Origin: Gloeobacter kilaueensis JS1
GTDB lineage: Bacteria > Cyanobacteriota > Cyanobacteriia > Gloeobacterales > Gloeobacteraceae
Direction: 5' to 3'
Length of the DNA: 64,000 nucleotides
Assembly (NCBI RefSeq): GCF_000484535.1
Contig: NC_022600.1
Coordinates: 682,001-746,000, forward strand
The notes under the pieces are model-generated. The model was not told where the DNA came from and did no database searches. It saw only the letters and a program-made list of their open reading frames with translations. The position numbers were made by a program, and so were the translations under genes. Below are positions 25,421 to 34,416 of this stretch, one piece after another. Within the stretch, counting starts at the first letter, position 1. Each line of letters opens with the position of its first letter.

Positions 25421-26143
25421 CTAGTTCGAATTGCGCTCCGGCAAGATGAGTGGTTCCTGCACCGGCTGTTTGACTTCGAGCGGGATCTGCAGCGGCTGTT
25501 TTTGCTGGATGAGCGCCTGGGCCAGGGGCAGCGTCCGCTCCAGATCGCTGAGGGGCCTCGGGATGACCATGATTGCACTCAGTTCGCCTATCTGCTCAGC
25601 AACGCTCATCCCGACATCGATAGCGGCGATCACCTCGCCCACCTTGCCCCGGATCACCGCCGTGCAGAGGGCAGCGCCGGTCTTTTCGTAGCCCACCAGG
25701 TGTACGTCCGCTGCCTTCACCATGCTGTCGCAGGAGCCGACCAGAGCCGGAAAGCCCCGCGTCTCCAACAGTCCCACCGCCTGGTCGTGGTAGGGGATGT
25801 CGTCGTAGTCGGGTTCGTCGGCGAATAGCCCGAGCCTGCTACCGATGGGCAAGATCGCCTCAAGATTGGCGAGGGGATTGGAGATGAGCGAGGAGGAGAT
25901 GAGTTGTCCAAATTCTTCGGCGGTTTCTCTGCCGGTCTGCATCGCAATGCGCACATCCGCCAGGCCACCGCGAATCACCGCCGTGCAATAGCCGCTGCCG
26001 ATTTTTTCGTAGCCCAAAAGATAAACCCGCGCCGCCTTGAGCATCATGTCCGCCGTGCCGACGATCGCCGGGAAACTGCGGCAGGTGATGAGTCCCAGGG
26101 CACCTCCACGGCTACGGGCAGAGGACCGGACAGTGTTTTGCAT
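25421..26143 (-). CDS. ccmO: carboxysome shell protein CcmO (tandem BMC domains)
   Basis: The 240-residue protein contains two BMC domains in tandem, at about 12-100 and 117-205. The first begins GALGLITCRSFPAIVGTADM, the second AVGLLETRGFPALVGSCDSM. Both retain the YEKxG strand ([20 protein letters not shown]). Tandem BMC proteins form pseudohexameric trimers in the shell. A Pro/Gln-rich tail follows. It is the last gene of the ccmKKLMNO cluster, 9 bp after ccmN. In model beta-cyanobacteria CcmO is needed to close the shell around the Rubisco-CcmM core. Confidence 0.93.
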   Translation of the reverse strand: MQNTVRSSARSRGGALGLITCRSFPAIVGTADMMLKAARVYLLGYEKIGSGYCTAVIRGGLADVRIAMQTGRETAEEFGQLISSSLISNPLANLEAILPIGSRLGLFADEPDYDDIPYHDQAVGLLETRGFPALVGSCDSMVKAADVHLVGYEKTGAALCTAVIRGKVGEVIAAIDVGMSVAEQIGELSAIMVIPRPLSDLERTLPLAQALIQQKQPLQIPLEVKQPVQEPLILPERNSN

Positions 26144-26152
26144 GGCGGTCTT

Positions 26153-26665
26153 TTAATCGTCGTCTGGGTCGGGATGAACGGGGCTGAGGGCTGTCTGGCC
26201 GTTGGAGGGAAAGAGGTTCTGGCGCAGGCGGTTGAGTTGAGCGAGGCCAGGAATGGGTCCAGTGGGGGCAGCGGGCACGATCGCTCCAGGTGAACTGGTA
26301 GAAGGAGCCCTGGCCGGTGTGGAGCCGGTAATCAGCGATCCCGGCGGCACCATCTCCCCATCGCCGACAGCCGGGTTGAGAATGGTGGTCGCCGCGCCGA
26401 TGCAGGCGTTACTTCCTATTCTACCCGTCCCGACAATCAGCACCCCTGCCCCGAGATTGGCACCGGCAGCGACGACGATTTCGCCCCCGACGGCGTGGAG
26501 CACAGCGCCCATACCGATGCAGGCACCGGCGGCGATCGCCACCCGGCTGTCGGCCTCTGCGAGAATCAGCGCACCGGCAGCCACTACCGCGCTCGGATGC
26601 AGGGTGACATCGCCCCCGCTGCGGGCCTGCGATTCACTGGGTGGCTGCAGCGGTATCAGGTGCAT
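26153..26665 (-). CDS. ccmN: carboxysome assembly protein CcmN
   Basis: The 170-residue protein has an N-terminal left-handed beta-helix made of hexapeptide repeats (about 20-105: VVAAGALILAEADSRVAIAA and onward). A flexible Ala/Pro/Ser linker follows. A short amphipathic segment near the C-terminus (GLAQLNRLRQNLFPSN) is consistent with the encapsulation peptide that ties the CcmM-Rubisco core to CcmK shell proteins. An acidic tail follows it. The gene lies 2 bp after ccmM and 9 bp before ccmO, a tight operon. Confidence 0.9.
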   Translation of the reverse strand: MHLIPLQPPSESQARSGGDVTLHPSAVVAAGALILAEADSRVAIAAGACIGMGAVLHAVGGEIVVAAGANLGAGVLIVGTGRIGSNACIGAATTILNPAVGDGEMVPPGSLITGSTPARAPSTSSPGAIVPAAPTGPIPGLAQLNRLRQNLFPSNGQTALSPVHPDPDDD

Positions 26666-26667
26666 CG

Positions 26668-28665
26668 TCAGCCCCGCTGGATAATCGTCTCAAGGACGCG
26701 GCGCTTGGCCTTGGGGTCGATACCAATCAGGCGCACGTACTCGCCGGTGTGCTCTGCTAGAAAGGCCGAGAGAGCAGCCAATACCTCCGGCTCGCGGCTG
26801 CCCTGCAGTGTCGTGCCGCTCAGCCAGGAGTTGGAGCGGAATCGGCGCACATCGGCGTACTCGGTGGTGATCCGGCTACCTTGAGCCAGTAACTGCCGCA
26901 CCTGATCGACGACCTCCGGCTTGATCTGACTGGAACCGCCGCTCGTAGCCGGGGGAGAATAGCTGCTGCTGGAAGTGAAGGTTCCTGCTGGAGTTGCGGC
27001 ACTGGGGCCGGCTGCCGGTTTGCCGCCGTCGGGCCTTTGAATGATCGTCTCAAGGACGCGGCGCTTGGCCTTGGGGTCGATACCAATCAGGCGCACGTAC
27101 TCGCCGGTGTGCTCTGCTAGAAAGGCCGAGAGAGCAGCCAATACCTCCGGCTCGCGGCTGCCCTGCAGTGTCGTGCCGCTCAGCCAGGAGTTGGAGCGGA
27201 ATCGGCGCACATCGGCGTACTCGGTGGTGATCCGATAGCCCTGGGACAAAAGGTGCCGCACCTGATCGAGGCTGCTGGTGTCGAGAGAAGAACTGGAATA
27301 GCCAGCGGCGCTGCTACTGGAGGAGGTGTAGGCTGCTGGGGCTGTGCCGCCTGCCGTTGGTTTGTCGTCGGGCCTTTGAATAATCGTCTCAAGGACGCGG
27401 CGCTTGGCCTTGGGGTCGATGCCAATCAGGCGCACGTACTCGCCCGCGTGCTCTGCCAGGATCGCCCCGAGGGCAGCTAGAGCCTCCGGCTCACGGGTAG
27501 CCTGAATCGAAGGACCGCCCTGCCAGGCGTTAGAGCGGAACCGGCGGGCATCGGCGTGCTCGGTGGTGATCCGATAGCCCTGGGACAAAAGTTGCCGCAC
27601 CTGGTCGCTCAGGTCGGCTTTGAGGTTCGAGCTACCGCCTGTCCGTGCTCCTCCGGCAGCCGGAGCACCGTCAGTAGAGAGCACCCGGTTGATGGGTGGC
27701 GCGGTCACGGGTTTTCCGTCGGGCCTTTGAATAATCGTCTCAAGGACGCGGCGCTTGGCCTTGGGGTCGATGCCAATCAGGCGCACGTACTCGCCGGTGT
27801 GCTCCGCCAGACAGGCTTCCAATCCAGAAATCACTTCCGATTCGCGGGTCGATTGAATCGGCGCACAGCTTTGCCAGGCATTGGAGCGGAATCGGCGGGC
27901 GTCGGCGTGTTCGGTGCCGATCCGGTAGCCCTGGGACAAAAGGTGCCGCACCTGATCGAGGCTGGTGGCATCGAGATGATTGTTCCCCATAGATTTGCCG
28001 TTGGTAGGATGGACTGCTGCCGTGGGGGTGTCCTCCCCGGCAAATTCTTCGCGAATCGGCGCGATGCAGGCGATATTTTCAGCGCACTGGTAACCGGCCC
28101 GCAGGGCATCGTTGATGCCGATGATATGGCTTGCAAACTGCAGATCGATCGACAGAGCGTCGGGCAATCGATCGGCCTGCTGCTGGGTGGTGATGATGCT
28201 TCCGGCAGCGATGTACTTGCCGTCTGGAATCTCGACATCTTGAATCAGGACGTGCATCATCACAACACAGCCCTTGCCCAGGCGCGCATTGAAGACGGTC
28301 GAGCGAAAACCGATGAAGCAGTCGTCGCCGACGTAGGCCGGGCCGTGGATGAGGGCCATGTGGGTGATCGAGACGTTGTTGCCGATCCAGACCGAATAAA
28401 GAGACTTGTCGTCTCCGGCTACCCGGCCCTTTTCAAGACCGTGGATCACCACCGCGTCTTGAACGTTGCTGTTGTCGCCGATAAAAAACGGACTGCCCTC
28501 ATCCGCCCGAATTGAGACGCCGGGGGCAATGTGGACGTTTTTGCCGATGCGCACGTCGCCGATGATGTCGGAGGAGGCATGGACGTAAGTGGACGGGTCA
28601 ATCTGGGGTGTGGCTAACTCCTTCGACCAGGGAGTCGGGGGAGCAGCGAGGCCACGCACAGCCAT
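26668..28665 (-). CDS. ccmM: carboxysome scaffold CcmM, gamma-carbonic anhydrase domain plus four SSUL modules
   Basis: The 665-residue protein aggregates Rubisco in the carboxysome core. The gamma-carbonic anhydrase domain occupies about 1-210. Candidate zinc ligands are H75 (VVIHGL), H102 and H107 (ITHMALIHG). C194 and C200 correspond to the disulfide known from thermophilic CcmM. Four Rubisco small-subunit-like (SSUL) modules follow at about 235-315, 352-432, 465-545 and 585-665. Module 1 keeps a Cys pair (C267, C285) used for redox control in Synechococcus; modules 2-4 lack it. The start at 28665 has GGAGG upstream. An internal GTG/ATG start giving a short SSUL-only form, known in relatives, is likely; I cannot place it with certainty. 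Confidence 0.95.
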   Translation of the reverse strand: MAVRGLAAPPTPWSKELATPQIDPSTYVHASSDIIGDVRIGKNVHIAPGVSIRADEGSPFFIGDNSNVQDAVVIHGLEKGRVAGDDKSLYSVWIGNNVSITHMALIHGPAYVGDDCFIGFRSTVFNARLGKGCVVMMHVLIQDVEIPDGKYIAAGSIITTQQQADRLPDALSIDLQFASHIIGINDALRAGYQCAENIACIAPIREEFAGEDTPTAAVHPTNGKSMGNNHLDATSLDQVRHLLSQGYRIGTEHADARRFRSNAWQSCAPIQSTRESEVISGLEACLAEHTGEYVRLIGIDPKAKRRVLETIIQRPDGKPVTAPPINRVLSTDGAPAAGGARTGGSSNLKADLSDQVRQLLSQGYRITTEHADARRFRSNAWQGGPSIQATREPEALAALGAILAEHAGEYVRLIGIDPKAKRRVLETIIQRPDDKPTAGGTAPAAYTSSSSSAAGYSSSSLDTSSLDQVRHLLSQGYRITTEYADVRRFRSNSWLSGTTLQGSREPEVLAALSAFLAEHTGEYVRLIGIDPKAKRRVLETIIQRPDGGKPAAGPSAATPAGTFTSSSSYSPPATSGGSSQIKPEVVDQVRQLLAQGSRITTEYADVRRFRSNSWLSGTTLQGSREPEVLAALSAFLAEHTGEYVRLIGIDPKAKRRVLETIIQRG
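26684..27234 (-). repeat. 191-bp identical repeat inside ccmM (SSUL modules 3 and 4)
   Basis: Positions 26684-26874 and 27044-27234 are identical base for base, offset by 360 bp (120 codons). They encode most of SSUL modules 4 and 3. The flanking linkers differ. Identity at silent sites points to recent duplication or gene conversion. Confidence 0.95.
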
Positions 28666-28689
28666 GGACGGATCCTCCGCGAGTAGCAA

Positions 28690-28992
28690 TTAGCGAGACT
28701 GGGCACTCTTGCTGTAGAGGCGGCGATTATCGACGGTGACTGTATCGATAATCGCCACCACCACAGCATCGAGGGGCCGCTTTTCGCTGCCGGATGGTTG
28801 CCTGGCAGCACTGCCACGGCTGACGAGCACCCACTCGTCTACCCCGGCCCCAATCCCGTCGGCGGCAACTTCATATCCCGGCAGCAGTTGACCTTCTTGA
28901 TCGACAAACTGCAACAGGAGAAATTTGACGCCCGTAAGGCTCGGCTCCTTCTGGGTACTGACGACGGTGCCGCAAACCCTGGCAATTTGCAT
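28690..28992 (-). CDS. ccmL: carboxysome vertex protein CcmL
   Basis: The 100-residue protein belongs to the CcmL/EutN family, whose pentamers cap the vertices of the icosahedral shell. It starts MQIARVCGTVVSTQKEPSL and contains LLLQFVDQEG, AADGIGAGVDEWVLVSRGSAAR and VVAIIDTVTVDN, all standard. The ATG at 28992 gives the canonical N-terminus although the frame is open further upstream. It sits 4 bp after the second ccmK and 24 bp before ccmM. Confidence 0.95.
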   Translation of the reverse strand: MQIARVCGTVVSTQKEPSLTGVKFLLLQFVDQEGQLLPGYEVAADGIGAGVDEWVLVSRGSAARQPSGSEKRPLDAVVVAIIDTVTVDNRRLYSKSAQSR

Positions 28993-28996
28993 CCTG

Positions 28997-29338
28997 CTAG
29001 GGCCTGCCGTAGGGACGGATGGCGTTGACGCTATCGCGGAACTGTTCGACTTCTTCGGTGTAGCGAATCGGCAGCACGTACTCGAGGTTTTCGTGGGGCC
29101 GGGCGATGATGTGGTGCGACAACAACTGCCCACCGCTCACCCGCTTGATCGAGTCGATGCCCGCCGCCACCGAAGCCTGCACCTCGGAGACATCGCCGCG
29201 CACGATCACCGTGACGCGACCGCTGCTAATTTTTTCGTAGCCGACCAGCGTGACGCGGGCCGCCTTGACCATCGCATCTGCCGCTTCGACGACCGCAGGA
29301 AAACCCAGGGTTTCAATCATTCCAACTGCAACAGCCAT
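28997..29338 (-). CDS. ccmK: carboxysome shell hexamer CcmK (second copy)
   Basis: A 113-residue single BMC domain protein ([23 protein letters not shown]). It forms hexamers that tile the shell facets and whose pore passes bicarbonate and sugar phosphates. The C-terminal extension IRPYGRP makes it 11 residues longer than its upstream neighbour. The two copies agree at most residues. It is separated by 40 bp from the first ccmK and 4 bp from ccmL. Confidence 0.95.
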   Translation of the reverse strand: MAVAVGMIETLGFPAVVEAADAMVKAARVTLVGYEKISSGRVTVIVRGDVSEVQASVAAGIDSIKRVSGGQLLSHHIIARPHENLEYVLPIRYTEEVEQFRDSVNAIRPYGRP

Positions 29339-29378
29339 GTTTCGTAGCTCCGTGTTTTTAAGGGATTCTAGTCAGGGT

Positions 29379-29687
29379 TCAAGTCCGGAATTGCTCGACT
29401 TCTTCGGTGTAGCGAATCGGCAACACGTACTCGAGGTTTTCGTGGGGCCGGGCGATGATGTGGGTGGACAACAATTCACCGCCATTTACACGTCTTATCG
29501 ATTCGACACCAGCCGAAACAGAAGCCTGCACCTCGGAGACATCGCCTCGGACAATCACCGTTACACGGCCACTACCGATCTTCTCGTAACCGACTAGCGT
29601 GACGCGGGCCGCCTTGACCATCGCATCCGCCGCTTCGACGACCGCAGGAAAACCCTTGGTCTCGATCATTCCAACCGCTATGGGCAT
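29379..29687 (-). CDS. ccmK: carboxysome shell hexamer CcmK (first copy)
   Basis: A 102-residue BMC domain protein ([23 protein letters not shown]), the major shell type of CcmK1/K2 character. It is first in the ccmKKLMNO cluster. The start at 29687 is taken because it matches the family N-terminus; an earlier in-frame start (29705) adds six residues. The upstream AT-rich region is probably the promoter of the whole ccm operon. Confidence 0.95.
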   Translation of the reverse strand: MPIAVGMIETKGFPAVVEAADAMVKAARVTLVGYEKIGSGRVTVIVRGDVSEVQASVSAGVESIRRVNGGELLSTHIIARPHENLEYVLPIRYTEEVEQFRT

Positions 29688-29705
29688 AGTGATACCTCTG
29701 TGCAA

Positions 29706-29900
29706 TCCGCACGAACAAGCAAAAAGTTTGTGGCAACGCTGACGAAATATCGGGCATTTTCGGTACGAGGAAGCTCACGATATTTCCTTGACTTCAAGAT
29801 TAGGACAACTCACCTCCGATTGCAATATTAGCCAGGGTTATAATTTTAGATTTAATCTATAAATCTTTCTTATATATTTGGCACTGTCCACCCGCGCCTC
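29706..29900 (-). promoter_or_regulatory. AT-rich upstream region of the ccm operon
   Basis: About 195 bp between raf1 and ccmK. The part from 29825 to 29880 is strikingly AT-rich (TTATAATTTTAGATTTAATC and TTATATATTTGG) compared with the GC-rich surroundings. It probably holds the ccm promoter, separate from the rbc operon promoter. No specific operator is identified. Confidence 0.5.
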
Positions 29901-30965
29901 CTACTCATCGATTTGCCAGGGATCTTTGGCGATTTCTTCGTCGAAGATGTGTCTTGGAAGCAGAACCAGGATGATCTGGCCCAAAAGCGGTACCTGGGGT
30001 GGGCTTTCAAACCAGTCGATTACAAGCTGTCCTTCCTGCTCGAAACCAACGTAGCGCGAGGCATCCCATTGTTGCACAGCGCGGTCAATCACAACCAGAA
30101 CCTGCGGTAGCCGCTCAAGGGAAGCGTCTCCCAGCTGATTGCCGCGACAGAGCACGGCCACCGGATCTGTGGCCTGCTCGATCACCTGCCAGCCGGGGAC
30201 TGCCGCCCAACCGCCTGTTCCAGCCGGGGCAATCACGCCAAACGGCCCCTCCGGGCGGGCCTGGGGGGCGTCTTTGAGGGCTTCAGCAGCAAGGGGCAGC
30301 GCGCCTGCAACCGGCAGAATACGCGGCTGCAGCTCCTCGGCCTCCGGACGGTAGACTGGCAGGCGCGGCCCTGGCCGCGAGCGCTGGACGGTAAAATCAG
30401 TCAGCAACAGCTCCAGTTGCTCGCGGGCCGTCCCGCTCTGGGCGTAGCGCAGGCCACGGGCAATCAGGCCCGATCGCTCGCGCAGATCCGTGCTCTGGCG
30501 GGCCAACTTCCAGCAGCGATAGGCCACTGCGTCTCCAGCGGAGCGGGTAAAACCTTCTGGCAGCCGATTCAGGTAGCCGAGATCTTTAAGGGCGCGAGCC
30601 AGCTCGCGCACCTCCTCGATCGGCGGATTTTTAAGCGCAATGAGTTCTGCGGCTGCGAGCCGCTCCGGCTGGGTGAGGATGCGCAGTTCGTAGAGTGCCT
30701 CGCTGCCTCTGGCGGTGAACTGTTCGAGCACCGAAGCCGGGGCACCGTTGTGCGCCAGTCCCCGATACACCTGGGCAGCGGCGATCAGCTGATTTTGAAT
30801 CGGTGGCTCAAAGCCCGTCTGCTCAAAGAGTGTCTGGGGGCTATAGCCCGAGCGCTGCAACTTTTGGCAGGCTTCTCCCCACTGTACCCAACCACCTTCC
30901 TTGCGCTGCAGCAAGGTGATCAACGCCTGATTGTCGGCGGCGAGATCCGCAGGTGTCTCCGTCAT
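29901..30965 (-). CDS. raf1: Rubisco accumulation factor 1
   Basis: The 354-residue chaperone acts after chaperonin folding to assemble RbcL dimers into the octameric core. The N-terminal alpha-helical domain has GWVQWGEACQKLQRSGYSP and IQNQLIAAAQVYRGL. A Pro-rich linker (about 190-210) follows. The C-terminal beta domain includes PLLGQIILVLLPRHIFDEE, with the family's acidic terminus. It lies downstream of rbcS on the same strand, an informative context. Raf1 next to rbcLXS and ccm genes puts Rubisco synthesis, assembly and packaging in one cluster. Confidence 0.93.
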   Translation of the reverse strand: MTETPADLAADNQALITLLQRKEGGWVQWGEACQKLQRSGYSPQTLFEQTGFEPPIQNQLIAAAQVYRGLAHNGAPASVLEQFTARGSEALYELRILTQPERLAAAELIALKNPPIEEVRELARALKDLGYLNRLPEGFTRSAGDAVAYRCWKLARQSTDLRERSGLIARGLRYAQSGTAREQLELLLTDFTVQRSRPGPRLPVYRPEAEELQPRILPVAGALPLAAEALKDAPQARPEGPFGVIAPAGTGGWAAVPGWQVIEQATDPVAVLCRGNQLGDASLERLPQVLVVIDRAVQQWDASRYVGFEQEGQLVIDWFESPPQVPLLGQIILVLLPRHIFDEEIAKDPWQIDE

Positions 30966-30986
30966 CTGATGCTCCTACACAAAGCA

Positions 30987-31013
30987 AGGGCAACCCCCTG
31001 CGGGGGCCGCCCT
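30987..31013 (-). promoter_or_regulatory. stem-loop between rbcS and raf1
   Basis: AGGGC..CCCCC-TGC-GGGGG..GCCCT can form a two-part hairpin with a GC-rich stem. No T tract follows on the minus strand, so it is more likely an RNA-processing or stabilising element than a full terminator. It may lower raf1 expression relative to rbcS. Confidence 0.45.
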
Positions 31014-31041
31014 CGTCCACACATTTAAGGACGGCCCGGCC

Positions 31042-31362
31042 TCAAGGCTTGTAGACAATAAAGCTCACCGTCTGGCACTGCCGGACATTGTCGAAGCCGA
31101 CGACGCGGATGAAGTTCTTCGGATAGGAATCGCGGCAGGCGCGGACCTCGGTAAGAACATCCTGCACGCTCTGGGCACCAAAAAGCGGCAACTTCCAGAG
31201 CGTCCAGTAGTACTCGGTCGGGTCGCTGGTTTCGTTGAACTCGATAGCAGGGATATAGCCCTTGTCGAGCATGTACTGGATCTGGCGACCGATCTGCGCG
31301 TCTGAGAGGGGCGGCAGATAGGACAGTGTCTCGTAGCGCCTTTGTTTGGGAAGCGTTTGCAT
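31042..31362 (-). CDS. rbcS: Rubisco small subunit
   Basis: The 106-residue small subunit of form I Rubisco caps the RbcL octamer. Diagnostic pieces are [13 protein letters not shown]-like [33 protein letters not shown] and [20 protein letters not shown]. The start at 31362 gives the family N-terminus. It is third in rbcL-rbcX-rbcS. The SSUL modules of CcmM encoded in this cluster are related to this protein and bind Rubisco between small subunits. Confidence 0.96.
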   Translation of the reverse strand: MQTLPKQRRYETLSYLPPLSDAQIGRQIQYMLDKGYIPAIEFNETSDPTEYYWTLWKLPLFGAQSVQDVLTEVRACRDSYPKNFIRVVGFDNVRQCQTVSFIVYKP

Positions 31363-31396
31363 GAGCTTGGATACTCCGTTGGATGAAAGAGGTCTT

Positions 31397-31765
31397 TTAG
31401 GGGTTTTCACCCCGCGACTCGGGCGACGGCAACTGCAGCATCTGTTCGATGTAACGGCCACGCCGCTGCTGGTTGGCCCGGCGGATGCCATCGCGCGTCA
31501 ACTCTGGCAAAGAATCGACCACCTGCTCGGCAAGATGTTCGCGGACGGTCATCACCCGGAAAGCCAGATCCGGATTTTGAGTGGTCAGTTGTTCGAGGTA
31601 CGCTTCGCCGTCCTGCAGCGTTGCCTGAGTGGAGAACTGGCTGAACCAGACCGCTCGGGGCGGGTCGGTCTCCCGCAGTTGGGCGGCAACCACACGAATC
31701 GCCTGGTAGGTGAGATAGCTCATCAGAACCTGAGCAGTGGCGTTGGTGATCGCTTTGATATCCAT
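31397..31765 (-). CDS. rbcX: Rubisco assembly chaperone RbcX
   Basis: The 122-residue helical chaperone binds the C-terminal tail of RbcL and stabilises L8 core assembly. Typical features are the N-terminal [20 protein letters not shown], the arginine-rich [14 protein letters not shown] and [19 protein letters not shown]. It lies between rbcL and rbcS, the standard place in many cyanobacteria. A 55-bp gap with a hairpin separates it from rbcL. Confidence 0.95.
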   Translation of the reverse strand: MDIKAITNATAQVLMSYLTYQAIRVVAAQLRETDPPRAVWFSQFSTQATLQDGEAYLEQLTTQNPDLAFRVMTVREHLAEQVVDSLPELTRDGIRRANQQRRGRYIEQMLQLPSPESRGENP

Positions 31766-31793
31766 GCGCTGCCGGTTTCAGGCGATGGGGAAA

Positions 31794-31812
31794 GGGGCAG
31801 AATGCCTGCCCC
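31794..31812 (-). promoter_or_regulatory. stem-loop downstream of rbcL
   Basis: GGGGCAG-AATGC-CTGCCCC forms a perfect 7-bp stem with a 5-nt loop, 9 bp after the rbcL stop. On the minus strand it is followed by only a short T run, so partial termination or transcript protection is likely. This would help keep rbcL mRNA above rbcX. Confidence 0.55.
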
Positions 31813-31820
31813 TACCTCGA

Positions 31821-33245
31821 CTAGAGGGTATCGACCGTCTCGTACTCGAACTTGATTTCCTTCCACAGCTCGCAAGCTGCCGCCAGTTCAGGGCTCCAGC
31901 GGGCTGCTTCGCGGATGATGTCGCCACCTTCGCGCATCAGGTTGCGTCCCTCGTTGCGCGCCTGCACGCAGGCTTCGAGGGCAACGCGGTTGGCCGTGGC
32001 ACCAGGAGCGTTGCCCCAGGGGTGGCCAAGGGTACCGCCGCCAAACTGCAGTATCGAGTCGTCGCCGAAAATTTCGACGAGGGCCGGCATGTGCCAGACG
32101 TGAATACCGCCGGAAGCGACGGCCATTACCCCGCCCATCGAGGCGTAGTCCTGGGTAAAGTAGATGCCCCGGGACAGATCGCGCTCGATGTGATCCTCGC
32201 GCAATAGATCGACGAAGCCCAACGTCGCTGCTCGATCGCCTTCGAGTTTGCCTACGACAGTACCGGTGTGGATGTGATCGCCGCCCGACAGGCGCAGGCA
32301 CTTGGCAAGCACCCGGAAATGAATGCCGTGGTTTTTTTGGCGGTCGATGACGGCGTGCATGGCCCGGTGGATGTGCAGCAACATGCCGTTGCGGCGGCAC
32401 CACTTGGAGAGGGTGGTGTTGGCGGTAAAGCCACCGGTAAGGTAGTCGTGCATGACGACGGGCGAACCGATTTCTTTGGCAAACTCGGCGCGCTCCATCA
32501 TGTCTTCGCAGGTACCGGCGGTGACGTTGAGGTAGTGGCCCTTGATTTCACCGGTTTCAGCCTGAGCTTTGTTGATTGCCTCTTGAACGAACAGGAAGCG
32601 GTCGCGCCAGCGCATAAAAGGCTGCGAGTTAATGTTCTCGTCGTCCTTGGTCAGATCGAGGCCACCGCGCAGGCACTCGTAGACCGCCCGGCCATAGTTT
32701 TTGGCCGATAGGCCGAGTTTGGGTTTGATTGTGCAGCCGAGCAGGGGTCTGCCGTACTTGTTGAGCTTGTCGCGCTCGACGACGATGCCGTGGGGCGGTC
32801 CGGGGTAGGTCTTGACCAGGGCGATCGGAAAGCGAATGTCTTCGAGGCGCAGCGCCTTGAGCGCCTTGAAGCCGAAGACGTTGCCCACCAGTGAAGTGAG
32901 CAGGTTGGTGATCGAACCTTCTTCGAAGAGATCGAGCGGGTAGGCCACGTAGCAGATGAACTGGTTGCTCTCGCCGGGTACCGGCTCGATGTCGTAGGCG
33001 CGCCCCTTGTAGCGGTCTAGATCGGTGAGATTGTCAGTCCAGACCGTCGTCCAGGTACCAGTCGAGGATTCGGCTGCCACCGCTGCCGCCGCTTCTTCGA
33101 TCGGAACGCCCGGCTGTGGGGTGACGCGAAAAGCCGCTAAAACGTCTGTGTCCCGTGGAATGTAATCCGGCATGTAATAGGTGAGGCGGTAATCCTTCAC
33201 ACCTGCCTGATAACCTGTCTTGGGCTTCGTCTGCGTGTACGTCAC
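31821..33245 (-). CDS. rbcL: Rubisco large subunit, form IB
   Basis: The 474-residue catalytic subunit carboxylates or oxygenates ribulose 1,5-bisphosphate in the carboxysome. Catalytic segments are [20 protein letters not shown] (the proton-abstracting Lys), [11 protein letters not shown] (the Lys that is carbamylated, plus metal-binding Asp and Glu) and the mobile loop 6 region, [11 protein letters not shown]. The GTG start at 33245 has AAGGAGG 8 bp upstream; a frame extends 7 codons further but lacks a site. It is first of the rbcL-rbcX-rbcS-raf1 run. Confidence 0.97.
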   Translation of the reverse strand: MTYTQTKPKTGYQAGVKDYRLTYYMPDYIPRDTDVLAAFRVTPQPGVPIEEAAAAVAAESSTGTWTTVWTDNLTDLDRYKGRAYDIEPVPGESNQFICYVAYPLDLFEEGSITNLLTSLVGNVFGFKALKALRLEDIRFPIALVKTYPGPPHGIVVERDKLNKYGRPLLGCTIKPKLGLSAKNYGRAVYECLRGGLDLTKDDENINSQPFMRWRDRFLFVQEAINKAQAETGEIKGHYLNVTAGTCEDMMERAEFAKEIGSPVVMHDYLTGGFTANTTLSKWCRRNGMLLHIHRAMHAVIDRQKNHGIHFRVLAKCLRLSGGDHIHTGTVVGKLEGDRAATLGFVDLLREDHIERDLSRGIYFTQDYASMGGVMAVASGGIHVWHMPALVEIFGDDSILQFGGGTLGHPWGNAPGATANRVALEACVQARNEGRNLMREGGDIIREAARWSPELAAACELWKEIKFEYETVDTL

Positions 33246-33765
33246 TTCTTCCTCCTTATCAATCACTCACGGCAACCCGACGCTCGCGCGACGGCTCTCT
33301 ATCCAGGCAGCAATGCGAAAAACCCCATCCTGGCCTGTAAAGCGCGACAGAAGTCTCCCAAGAGAACTCCAGCCGCCAGCCTTGAACTGCATCAGGCTGA
33401 ACGCGCCCAGGTCGCCTTCCTGAGATTGAAAATGACTTCTGTGGATGCGAAAGAGGAAAGCAAACCCAACTCAAACCTGGCGACGGAAAGGGCCAGTTTC
33501 AAGTGCGCGATTGGCTTACCAAAAATTCTTTCGCCGTCTTGTTACCCAACACTCTACCACCGCACATCAATAAGCTCAACATATTGTTACTAATGTTGTT
33601 TATCAGTAAAATTTATATGAAAAAGGTAGGAAAAGCTGAGAGTCCTGTCCGGCAGGACTGAACGTTTTGTAATAGGAACGCTCGTGGATTGGCCACCGAA
33701 CCCCGGCAGGTGTGCAACCATATGGTGTATTCGGCGCAGGGACTGCACCTGGAGGAGCGAGCGGC
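33246..33765. promoter_or_regulatory. intergenic control region between rbcL and the ParA gene, with a 22-bp dyad
   Basis: About 520 bp without a gene. It must hold the rbcL promoter and leader on the minus strand and the promoter of the ParA-like gene on the plus strand. A dyad CAACAT-N10-ATGTTG lies at 33577-33598 in an AT-rich stretch. It resembles sites used by LysR-type regulators such as CbbR/RbcR/CmpR, which control Rubisco genes. The regulator is inferred only. The rest of the region shows no repeats. Confidence 0.45.
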
Positions 33766-34416
33766 GTGGGCCCATCGAGCAGTTATCCAAGAGTCGTCGC
33801 CGTCCTCAACGGCAAAGGCGGGGTGGGCAAGACGACCACCGCCGTCAACCTTGCGGCGGCACTGGCGGCAAAAGAGCGGGTGCTCCTGGTCGATGCCGAC
33901 CCCCAGGGTTCGGCGAGCTGGTGGGCAGAGCGGGGCACGGCGGCCCTCGGCTTCGACCTGGCCCAGGAGACCAACCCGCGCCTGCTCGAAAGTCTGCGGG
34001 AGGTGGGCGGCTACAGTCTGGTCGTCGTAGACACGCCCCCGGCCCTTGATTCGGCGGCGCTGGCGGCAGTTGTCCAGGCGGCGGATCAGCTGGTGCTGCC
34101 GACGCCTCCGGCCCCCCTCGATCTGGCGGTGCTCATCGAGACGGTCCACCGGGCGGTGTTGCCCAGCGGCACCAGCCACCGGGTGCTCCTTACCCGCGTC
34201 GATCCGCGCAGTCTGGGCGAAGCGGTCGAAGCGCAAAGAACCCTCAGAGAACGGGGCATCCCCGCCTTCGAGGCGTTCATCCGCGCCTACAAGGCCCACG
34301 AGCGGGCAGCGCTTGAGGGGTTGAGCATTCTGCAATGGCGGGGCAAAAATGCCCGCGAGGCTGAGGCGGACTATCGCCGGGTGGCCGAAGAACTCGATCG
34401 TGATTGGAGAAAATAA
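33766..34416 (+). CDS. ParA-type ATPase, candidate McdA (type 2)
   Basis: The 216-residue protein is a ParA/MinD-superfamily ATPase. The deviant Walker [12 protein letters not shown] includes the signature lysine. Also present are [12 protein letters not shown] (Walker A') and [11 protein letters not shown] (Walker B). The GTG at 33766 has GGAGGAG 8 bp upstream; an earlier GTG (33712) lacks one. Such ATPases bind DNA non-specifically and position cargo. Because it is divergent from rbcL, 0.5 kb from it, and is followed directly by a coiled-coil partner, the likeliest cargo is the carboxysome, as for McdA. Type 2 McdA proteins keep the signature lysine, as here. A plasmid or chromosome role cannot be excluded. 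Confidence 0.75.

Noticed and set aside
30987-31013. rbcS-raf1 hairpin as a full terminator
   Set aside because: No T tract follows in the direction of transcription, so it is listed only as a stem-loop.
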